Assembly: GCA_964019055.1 (NCBI GenBank)
Contig: OZ025207.1
Location: 4,355,001-4,419,000, forward strand
Length of the DNA stretch: 64,000 nucleotides
Source of the DNA: Anthopleura xanthogrammica
Taxonomy: Eukaryota > Cnidaria > Anthozoa > Actiniaria > Actiniidae
Reading direction: 5' to 3'
In this document: positions 55,863 to 64,000 of the stretch, piece after piece
Position numbering within the stretch: position 1 is the stretch's first letter
Layout: each line of letters begins with the position of its first letter
The notes under the pieces: model-generated
Database searches by the model: none
Seen by the model: the letters and a program-made list of their open reading frames with translations, nothing else
Told to the model about the DNA's origin: nothing
Position numbers and translations under genes: made by a program

Positions 55863-56897
55863 GTGTACATGACAATTTATGATTATCCAACTTCAAAACT
55901 AAATAATGATTTGTGTTATTGCTTATTGTCTACTGGTTATTATTGCATAAATACAGTTGTTAGTTTTTCTTGGATATTCGCCTTGTTATTTTATCAATTT
56001 GTTCGGAAATTTCGCAAAAGTAAACGAAGGCTCGAGAAGATATTTTTTGGGGCCAAAATTCTCGCGGAAGCCATTCAGCTGTCAGGGAAGAGATTTTTCA
56101 AGCGTGGTGATTAGTGTTGGTTGGTTATGTTGAGATTGATTGATGTCGGCAAATAACACATGCATACAGATGTATTTAGTTATAATTCAATCGATTATCC
56201 GACAATTAGCGAGTCAGCTCATTCAATTATTGACCAATTGTTCTAAGGACTTGAAGGACATCAAATTTGTGCATGAAACGATTGCCTGCTTTGTAAAAAA
56301 AATCGGCTTCTTCCAACTGGAGATTGAATATTATTGGGAAAAACGCGCTCGGAGTTTATTAATGTCGGTCTTGATGAGTTGATGAATGAAAATCTTAAAC
56401 AAATAGGGAAAAAGCCGGTTTTAAACCGATTGTATCTTGACTATACAACTTGTTTATGTAGTAAAACAAAAGAGTACATGGTAATCAAATCTAACACGAA
56501 CATCGTACCACGTGTTATGGTCAACAAATTTGTACTAAACGTCTTTGAGGTTGCATCAATCGATTTAAACGCCCAGAACATCCACAAAACTAGTGAATTT
56601 TCAAGCAGCTTGGAGGCCGGCAATGAGTTGAACTTGGCCAAGCTTAAATATTCGCATTGTGTTTTTATCGCACTGCGTGTGAACAGTCTCGACCCATGTC
56701 TACATTTTATGATAAATAGGTATATTTTCAATAACTTCATACGATGTTTGTCCTCCCAATCATTTGTGCTAAAAAAATCGCTTGAAAATTATCCACAGCT
56801 TATAATACATACTCGACAGAATATTTTCTTAAACGATTTACAATACCGACAAGGATTTCTAGCACGTATCCGTCGAGTACATGACGAGGAACAATGA
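55863..56897 (+). pseudogene. Unrecognised coding region in broken frames
   Basis: Three consecutive open stretches overlap in different frames. 55863-56114 includes a hydrophobic segment (VVSFSWIFALLFYQFV) followed by basic residues. 56143-56382 reads IRQLASQLIQLLTN...VHETIACFVKKI. 56328-56897 carries 171 codons from its first ATG (56382), reading MNENLKQIGKKPVLNRLYLD...RRVHDEEQ. The last frame is too long to be comfortable as chance in this AT-rich DNA. The second and third read well if joined by a one-base shift near GGGAAAAACG (56336-56345). It may be an intronless gene with a frameshift, a transposon gene remnant, or unannotated splicing. Confidence 0.4.
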
Positions 56898-58020
56898 AAA
56901 AACACTTTTGGTCTGTTGTTGTAGTTTTTGTTTCTTATCTCTAAGTGTATTGGCTAAAATCTCATGAAATGACAGGGTTCGTGCCCTTGAGATACTTGGA
57001 TGCTCCGTTGTGTTTTGAATAATAGCCCCAAAGATATTCTAGCTGATTCTAAACATATTCAGTTAGTATTTCAATGTGGAATCCCAGCGCGCGTGCGAAA
57101 ACCTCTTTATGGCACACGACGGCTGAAACAAGCCAAGCTACAATCGAACATTAAATAATATTGTAAAGCTATAATACGACAGGGTCCTCTTCACGCGTCA
57201 ATCAAGTGAAAAGCAAAACAGGAAAAAGTTAGAAGCTTCAAGTGTTTCTATCGACAGTTAGTGCTCTCGTGTCTAACGCAAGGTCAAGAGATACCAAATA
57301 ATCCTTGCCATTCGTAAAAAAAAGTTTAAAAAAATACAACAAACAATTCAAAATAATTTATTCAATAATTTTTAGAAAAAAAATTGTTTTTTTCTAAGAT
57401 TCTCGCTTATTATTTTTTATATAAAAAGAGCGTTGCCATGACAACGTAAAAAATGCCCTTAAATCTTAAAGCTCGTCAATTTCTGCTGCTTGTACAATAA
57501 TTTTTTATTCTTCACTACAACTTTTATCAACGTTTTAGATCTTACATTTCATTTCTACGAATTTTACAGTTCTAAGTGATAGTCAATTGTTGTGGACGTT
57601 TCTGGTTCTTCGATTTTAATAATATTTTTTCTTTTGAATCTATCTTGCTGAGAATTTAAACATGAAAATATTAAATTTTTATGGAGTGAAATTCATAATT
57701 TTTTGGGTAAAGATATATTAAAGACGTTCGGAAATTATAACGGAAACGAATGGAAATGTTTTCATAATTCATCGCTGAAACATTAAAATACTTCAGCCAC
57801 CTACTGCTAGCACATAAAGGCACGTCCTACAATAACGATAACTTTGGATAATTTAGGTTGTCTCCAATGAAAGAAAAGAAGTGCTATCCATAAAGATTCT
57901 TTTCAATTCGAGCGTTTGGTCAATATTTGGGGATTTGCTGTTTGCGTTATTGTCATGTCTTTTCCGTGATGTTTTGATTTTCAACATGTTCTTTGAAGTT
58001 GTTATGTTAGGTATAGGATA
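56898..58020. other. AT-rich intergenic DNA
   Basis: No supported gene or repeat array. Confidence 0.35.
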
Positions 58021-58025
58021 ACAGT

Positions 58026-58220
58026 GTGGTTGGGAGTCTTGTCAGGGCACTAAGAAGACTGTCTTCACACAACACAACAACACAGGAACACAGAATTAGA
58101 TGGAAGAGGGAAGAAGAAGAAGCCATTAATAACATCCGTTGCGAGGAAATTGCTGCTGTTTGCAAGAAAGAAGATTTCCAATCAAGTTCTTATTCACTCC
58201 TAATACAATGGCAAACTTAA
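58026..58220 (+). CDS. Candidate exon, charged helical product
   Basis: An acceptor ATAACAG precedes VVGSLVRALRRLSSHN..., RIRWKREEEEAINNIRCEE, ...QSSSYSLLIQWQT and a stop. Composition is protein-like, with an acidic/basic helix and few rare residues, but no neighbouring exon was identified. Confidence 0.3.
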   Translation: MVGSLVRALRRLSSHNTTTQEHRIRWKREEEEAINNIRCEEIAAVCKKEDFQSSSYSLLIQWQT

Positions 58221-59285
58221 ATTTACCGACAATTTAAGGAATAGAATTGAATTTCCAACAAAAAATGGAACACGAAGAGAAGGCTCTCACTTCCAGGAGA
58301 GCAATACGTCTTGAAGAATAGAGCAAGATCCATTTGTTTTAATATCAGAAGTGGAATCTTTATAAACGTTTGTCTTTTCTCTTGAGGCACATTTTACACA
58401 GATTGTCTATCTGTATTTTGCTAGTCGTGTATAACATAGCGTCCATAGCCTCAGGACTTGGCAAAATAACTGGTTAATCAGTTAAAACATTGTTGATCTG
58501 CAACTGTTATAGATGCCATGCACAACATAATCTCAGTTGAATAAACTCGTTATTAATTGATGAAAGGCGGAAATGTAAACATCTGATAAATCGAAAACTT
58601 GACAGATTTGGATCAAGCAATGGTTATTTGTACGAAAAGATACGTCTCTATTATAAGATAATGCAAAAATCTTGATTTAAAAAAACCCAAACTTGATTTG
58701 AAAAATAAAAAAAAATTTATCGAGCGATTTTGTTTGATTGGTCGATTAGAGGCTTTTTACTTTCCAGCCTCTCAGCTAAATGACCATCATAGTTTCAAAA
58801 CCTACATACTAAGATTCGTACCATATAAAAGAGTTAAAAAAACGTAAAGCATTGAACATAACAAGTTTGAACTAGATCCGTCAGTCAAGATATGGTACGA
58901 AACATTTTTATCGAATCTCAATTTACCTTTCAGTGAAGTGTCGACTAATGAACTCTGAAGTTCAACAGAAAACGAACCAACCATCTTGATGGATTGCCAA
59001 AATTAAAGAGCTTAATAGGGATAATATTGCAGCTTCAACTGTCAATCAATTACCTTATTATAGGAAATTATCGCTCCATGAAATTAACGCGAATTTCAAA
59101 GTGTTAATTTCTTTTAATGTTAATTTCCATGTCATTCATAAAGTGGAACGTTAATTTCCACGATATGAATTTCTAGCAATTTTATCTGAAAAATTATTTC
59201 ATTAAACTGTGAACTTTACTGCGAGTCCAAAGTACAAGGTCAACTAGATTCGTCAATTTTGTCTTAATCTAGAACGAGAAAATGT
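58221..59285. other. AT-rich intergenic DNA
   Basis: Near 59050-59170 GGAAATTATCGCTCCATGAAATTAACG and GAACGTTAATTTCCACGAT form a diverged MITE-like inverted pair. No coding support. Confidence 0.35.
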
Positions 59286-59288
59286 GTA

Positions 59289-59507
59289 ATGATAATAATA
59301 ATAATAATAATAATAACGATAATAATAATGATAATAATAATAATAATAACGATAATAATAATGATAATAATAATTATTGTTATTGTAATTGAAAACGACA
59401 GAGGAAAAAATAAAGATACCATAATAATAATAATAATAACGATAATAATAATAATATTAACGATAATAATAATAATAATAACGATAATAATAATAATAAT
59501 AGTAAGT
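59289..59507. repeat. (AAT)n / (GATAAT)n microsatellite
   Basis: Two blocks of AAT/GAT triplets separated by about 45 bp of unique sequence. Poly-Ile frames are artefacts. Confidence 0.95.
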
Positions 59508-59559
59508 CTAATGTAAGGTAAAAAATGAAAATACACTGAAAATTAAAGAGAGTTTATAG

Positions 59560-59998
59560 TTCATCAGAAGAGTCTTCCTACATCGTATGTTTCATGACAA
59601 TTTCCTAATGACAAGATCAGACGACTTTGCCTCACGTAACACTCCACGACATCCTTATCTAGCATTGGATAACATCCATAGGTCACCCAAGCTTACGTTT
59701 GGGTCACGAAACAAAAGACCAGTCTTTTAGCAACTGGGGCTTAAGTTTATTGTAAATTTTGTAAAGGCTTGACCTCACAACATGGAAATCAAGGCTGGCA
59801 GAAAAGCACGTGCTGCACCTCGCTGAGAGATCGAAGACCCTAAAGAATGTGTTTCAAATGTTGCAAAGGCCATCTTTAGAAATAAAAAAAGGACCTGCTT
59901 GGCCAGGAAACCATGTTATGTGTGTTTGCTGTGAGTTGGTTTTTGTCTGGTCAAAGGATATCAGTAATGATTTTAGACTAAAGTTTTTTTCAGGCTGA
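59560..59998 (+). CDS. Unrecognised small gene, two or three exons
   Basis: 59560-59702 is open after acceptor TTTATAG and reads ...DDFASRNTPRHPYLALDNIH and RSPKLTFG. 59767-59930 joins it in phase (GG/G) and reads LDLTTWKSRLAEKHVLHLAE, RSKTLKNVFQMLQRPSLEIK, then GPAWPGNHV, ending at a canonical GTGAGT donor. A strong acceptor (TTTTTTTCAG) at 59993 then gives a stop after one codon. Other donors would reach AEGSRDVFSGTAYRYRNYSK instead. The first intron has a weak donor (GTCACG), and without it the first exon stops at 59724. Composition is convincingly protein-like, but the family is unknown and the ending is uncertain. Confidence 0.4.
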
Positions 59999-59999
59999 A

Positions 60000-60565
60000 G
60001 GATCAAGGGACGTGTTCAGTGGTACTGCCTATCGTTATAGGAACTATTCAAAGTAAAAGTAGCGCTCATATAGTGCACGTGTTTGTTCTTGTTGTACCCT
60101 GAGGCTATAACAGATTTGGACCTCAACTATGTCAGTATCCTGCTCGTATCAGTGTGGAGCCAGTATAAACTATTAATAAAACTGCGGGAAACGACTTTGT
60201 CGATTACCGCACAATACCCCGACATGTAGAGCACTACCAGTACAACATGAATGAAATTCCATGGAAGCTGATCATAAAGGACTTGAAGGTCCTTGAAACT
60301 TGGTTAAACGTATCTAAATATGGCCCCAATAGAAGCCACGCCCTATTTTTTTCAGTCAAAATTTGCGAATAAAAGTTAGAAATATTTTCAGCATCTAAAT
60401 TTAGCTTTTAAACCAAAATTTCTCAACTGCAAGTGGCTTCCAGGCTAAAATTTTATTTTCGCTAATCTGGTTTTCATAACCATAATGGAGTCTTATTATT
60501 CTCAAATATTTGAATTATTGGGACTTTTAAAAAATGGGGCGTTTTCACCCAAGTGTCCATTTAAG
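60000..60565. other. Intergenic DNA
   Basis: No supported element. Confidence 0.35.
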
Positions 60566-60568
60566 AAC

Positions 60569-60569
<1 letters not shown>

Positions 60570-60664
<95 letters not shown>

Positions 60665-60720
60665 TTTATTGGAGAAACACATTTACTGGAAATCTAGTAG
60701 TTTGTAAGCAGCAGATGTCG
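60570..60720 (-). repeat. (AAT)n and LINE-type 3' end
   Basis: On the minus strand ...TTTCTCCAATAAAGTTATTATTATT places a polyadenylation-like AATAAAG directly before about 31 TTA triplets (60570-60662). The same arrangement ends the LINE at 23345 and the fragment at 31806. Confidence 0.7.
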
Positions 60721-60895
60721 AGCAGGTCTAGTTCTCTCTGTATCGACCTCGGATATCAACAAAGCGAGCATCTTGTCTATTCATGTTGTTAGCCTCACCG
60801 AAATATTCGAGTTATTTCAGATTGAATGACCTCTGGCAGTAATGATAATGAGTCCAGGAAATAGTGATTTGGTAATTTACTGATAATGGAGTGAT

Positions 60896-61189
60896 TCAGA
60901 CTGTCAAGGTGAGGCAGATCACTTTACCAACGTCCCCTGGTGGTACGAAAGGTTTGATGGAATCCTTTCTCGATGTCAGAAAGATCTCCTTGTGAGATTG
61001 GGCTGGGGTTGAAATAGCAAACGTGAAATCGTGGAGATTATGGCGTAGAATATTACATGAAACAGGAAGATCGGGTGGGAGGTTTTTGGCACGGCCGCCG
61101 TTCAGCCAATAAGATGTCAACAATGTTACGGGCAACAACCCAACCAGGAAAAAGTTAACATTGCTGGTAAGCAGACGAAGATAGCTCAT
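60896..61189 (-). CDS. Open frame of 97 codons, hydrophobic N-terminus
   Basis: Reads MSYLRLLTSNVNFFLVGLLP, VTLLTSYWLNGGRAKNLPPD, then STPAQSHKEIFLTSRKDSIK and a stop. Codon choice looks coding, with many CTG, GGC and CCC compared with the surrounding AT-rich DNA. The hydrophobic segment could be a membrane anchor or signal. It lies upstream, on the same strand, of the LINE-type tail at 60570-60720, so it may belong to a retroelement. A donor GTTG/GTAAAG near the end could make it an exon instead. Confidence 0.35.
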   Translation of the reverse strand: MSYLRLLTSNVNFFLVGLLPVTLLTSYWLNGGRAKNLPPDLPVSCNILRHNLHDFTFAISTPAQSHKEIFLTSRKDSIKPFVPPGDVGKVICLTLTV

Positions 61190-61760
61190 CAGTTCGAGTT
61201 GTGGTTGCTATGGGATACAAACAAATCACTAAAAACCCGGAGATACAAAAACAGGATACTACACACTAAAATAACTTGCTTCTAAATATAGACCATCGGC
61301 TAAAATTACTTGGACTGTCAGTTAGGGTCAACATTTTATTGATTTACCAAGGCTATATATGGACGCTTCAAGGGAAACTTTTCTGAAGTGCACTTGTGGA
61401 CCAAATTTAGCACCCTGTGGTACAGCGTTTTTTATGGATGGTGTAATGTAAGTTGGTTTATGAAGGGCGTGAAATCTTATCTTGTAACTGTCGCGCTTCC
61501 TGTATTTCAGCTGTAAAAAGGCAGTCCTTTTTTCAACGATTGTTAAAAAAATGCCAAGTTTAACTGGATCATAAATCAGTTTTTTTCGTGTGAATGAAAA
61601 TTAACGTATTGTTGATGGATGACTATCAGTTTTTTTCGGAGAATATCATAGCGCTGGAACAATTTCAATCAATCTTGCTATTTCAAGTGGTGCTCTCTCA
61701 ACACCAAGGCTGGTAAGTCAATCTATCATGTTTTTACAAGAACAAAACATGTTATTAATA
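61190..61760. other. Possible 5' region of the 61.8-kb gene
   Basis: Near 61627-61709 an open segment (FFGEYHSAGTISINLAISSG...) ends at GGCTG/GTAAGT, but its acceptor is weak and no partner exon was found. Confidence 0.3.
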
Positions 61761-61762
61761 AC

Positions 61763-63061
61763 ATGGCTGCCAGACAGTCGTATGAACAGCTTGAGGCACT
61801 TGAACTCAAAGCCCTTGATATTCTACAGAGCGGTTTTACGGGAGCCATGTTGAGGGGGAAAACAACACAACTTTCTCATTCGAGAAATGAAAATGTTTCG
61901 CGAAAATGACAAAGTTTCTCATCTCGAAAAATAAAATTCCCCGACGTTTTATTCCCCTTATTTTACGAAAAATTATACTTATATGGTTGTTCGAACAAAG
62001 GAAAATCCAACTTAGAATTCTGAATTTAAAACGATTTTGTGAAGCTGGCAGAATTTCCCTGACTTTTGAGTAAACTGCAAAAAATCACAAACCAAAATAA
62101 AAATTCCCTGATCTTGAAAAAATTCAGATTTAACACACTGACGTTTCCCTGACCGTGGGAACCCTGTTTCCTGTTGTACAATATAGCTATCGTTGACCCC
62201 ATCTATTGTGTTGTAATGCCGTACAGAAGCTGGAATATCAAGTTCTGAAAAACCTCTCTCTCAAGGTTAGTTCTCTAAATATTTTGTGGTCAAAATTCAG
62301 CGCAAAATTTTTCTAACAACGTACAACGATCTTGGCTATTCTGTTTTGGTCTGCGCTTACAACGAACAATAAAACGAACAACAACAAAAATACTAGATAC
62401 ATTTTGGGAATTTTTTTTTGAGGTGAAAATATTGCCATTGCGCAACCAAAAATTACGAGGTATCAGCACGAAAGTACTGATCCGAAGAATGGTATTGCAA
62501 AATCATACAAGGTCAGAAAAAGTGCGCGCACGATTAAGTTATAATCAGTCAGGCAATGAAGACAGATTTTATTTCACAGTCATAACCTTGAGAACAAATA
62601 TCAATGATACAATTTATCGTCTCATTTTCTATAAGAATGTCTTTTTATGACCTACTAGAGTTTGCTGGAAGATGTGGATGTTGAAACTGATCTACTTGGG
62701 GTTGATCGACCTCATTACGAGAATCAATGTTATTCTTTTATCGTAATAATATACTTTATTATGGGTATTGGATATTTTTGATATAGTTTGTGCTGAAATT
62801 TGGGATGGTGAGTGAAACGGATATCTACAGGGCTTAGATTACTCGTGGCCTTGAACGAGCCCAGTTACTTTACCGTAGGGGAGGGGGAGGGGTGAATTGT
62901 CCAAAACTATTCCATGATTTCTACTTTAGGTTATTTGTTAATAATAATTTTTTAACTCTACAAATTTGAAAGCTGCTGAAGATTTACCTAAAGCCAATGG
63001 AAAGCAGGAAGCCTTTCAAGATCGCGCGGACCCTGAAGCCCTTGTAATGCACTTGCCATAA
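61763..63061 (+). CDS. Small multi-exon gene, acidic/helical product, unknown family
   Basis: A first exon starts AACATGGCTGCC and reads MAARQSYEQLEALELKALDI. 62227-62265 (acceptor GTACAG, donor AAG/GTTAGT) reads KLEYQVLKNLSLK and joins in phase 0 to 62659-62728 (SLLEDVDVETDLLGVDRPHY). That in turn joins in phase to 62973-63061 (AEDLPKANGKQEAFQDRADP, then EALVMHLP and TAA). The last three exons read as one hydrophilic, partly coiled-coil protein. The donor of exon 1 does not match in phase, so a small exon may be missing; a transposon fragment occupies that intron. The donor of the third exon (CAAT/GTTATT) is weak. Not recognised. Confidence 0.45.
61850..62175. mobile_element. Transposon fragment in intron
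   Basis: ATTCCCTGAC, TTCCCTGATC and TTTCCCTGACC phrases recur near 62053, 62103 and 62146, and paired TTTCTCAT(T/C)(C)GA(G/A)AAA blocks lie near 61870-61930. It resembles a decayed DNA transposon end. Confidence 0.4.
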
Positions 63062-63730
63062 AACCCTTCAAGTGCGCTACTTGAAATGCAATTGTGGATG
63101 ACTTAATCAAGTTACAGAAAGTTAAAAATTAATTCCTGGTAATTGTGGATATTAATGATAACCAAGTTGCTTTAGGACAACATCGGCGGACAATCTTAAA
63201 AATACATCTCTATGATTCATATACAGTAGGGCTCTGTTTGGTACAAAAACTGGTTTAGCTTGTTTTTCCCTTGGTATTGTTCAGGACAAGTCATCAAATT
63301 CCTGGCGGGAATTTGTTGATTTCTCCTTGTTCAGAGATGGGTGCTCCATTTAACTTGTACGATAGCTTGATACGCATTCTTAGCGGTTGCTGAAGTAAAA
63401 AAATAAAAAAAGTCTTTGTTAATAATGCGTTTGATAAAAAAAAATGCGTTTGATAACGTGGCTCTTTATTAAACTTTAAAGGAATGCGTTCACAAAGCAG
63501 AAATGTAACACTCCAGGTCTCTACCATCGTCTAGGTGAACCGATAATACCCGGTACTCAAGGGGTATCCGACAGGCCCAAAACATATGGAACAGAGTGTA
63601 TAAACAGGGTATTTAGCCATTGCGCAACAATATAATTGCGTGTATAGTAATGATAATAAAGAGAGCGTGTTGATGATAACCGAGTAACGCCAACTCGCTA
63701 TAATAGGGAACATAGTGAATAAACAAGGAG
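63062..63730. other. Intergenic DNA
   Basis: Includes a short duplication of GCGTTTGATAA (63427, 63447). No supported gene. Confidence 0.35.
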
Positions 63731-63735
63731 TCTCC

Positions 63736-63828
63736 CTAAATGTCGAGTGTCGAGTGTCGAGGGTAGCATGTCGAGGGTCGAGGGTATGAAGTCGAGGGTC
63801 GAGGGTATGAAGTCGAGGGTAGGAATAT
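63736..63828. repeat. Short minisatellite (TCGAGGG / GTCGAGTGTCGAG)
   Basis: GTCGAG(T/G)G units repeat about ten times, then GGTCGAGGGTATGAAGTCGAG as a larger unit. The minus-strand RLHTLDP repeat frame is an artefact. Confidence 0.9.
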
Positions 63829-64000
63829 ATAGTTTGGATAATGTAAAAATATAGGAAAAATAGATAACATAATTTAGTTAATTTAGAATTTATCGTAAAA
63901 CTGTAAAAAACTGTAAGGATGAATTTTACAACGCTCATAATTTGCTTTCTTTATTTTTGTAATTAGATTTGTTATCTGACAACCATGCAAGCAATTTGAC

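Overview
The window looks like nuclear DNA of an invertebrate animal, most likely an anthozoan cnidarian (stony coral or sea anemone). Three things point there. Coding sequence is cut into short exons with GT-AG introns. Two genes are animal-specific: an Iroquois-class TALE homeobox gene and a p22phox (CYBA) gene. The intergenic DNA is AT-rich and crowded with palindromic MITEs, SINE-like units, non-LTR and Ty3/Gypsy remnants, minisatellites and microsatellites. The phylum is inferred from overall character, not from a diagnostic marker. There is no sign of operons, CRISPR or plasmid features.

Most long open frames here are microsatellite translations. The real genes were found by joining short exons whose splice phases agree.

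1-9 kb: the 3' part of a plus-strand gene whose product resembles DUF445 membrane proteins. Its last exon sits between a 41-bp and a 68-bp minisatellite, and the second supplies the stop codon. A small three-exon gene follows. 9-14 kb: AT-rich DNA with nested inverted-repeat elements. 14-17 kb: a two-exon minus-strand mini-gene and a 2.1-kb fold-back element. 18.9-23 kb: a small coiled-coil gene with introns full of repeats, including a SINE whose tail has grown into a minisatellite. 23.3-25.4 kb: a 5'-truncated LINE fused to a (GGAT)n array, beside a possible immunoglobulin-like exon.

29.6-35.2 kb: the CYBA-like gene on the minus strand. Its introns hold a deleted Gypsy element with a hairpin insertion in one LTR, and one intron has minor-spliceosome (U12-type) signals. 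Two frame problems suggest decay or sequence errors. A small plus-strand gene starts 100 bp away, head to head. 36-47 kb: mostly repeats and DNA with no supported gene. 47.3-51.2 kb: a multi-exon minus-strand gene of unknown family. 52.6-55.0 kb: a complete five-exon Iroquois gene of 396 codons. 55-64 kb: several small unrecognised coding segments among microsatellites.

The recognised genes do not form one pathway. Irx is a developmental transcription factor and CYBA is the membrane subunit of NADPH oxidase. All functional statements are inferred from sequence similarity judged by eye.
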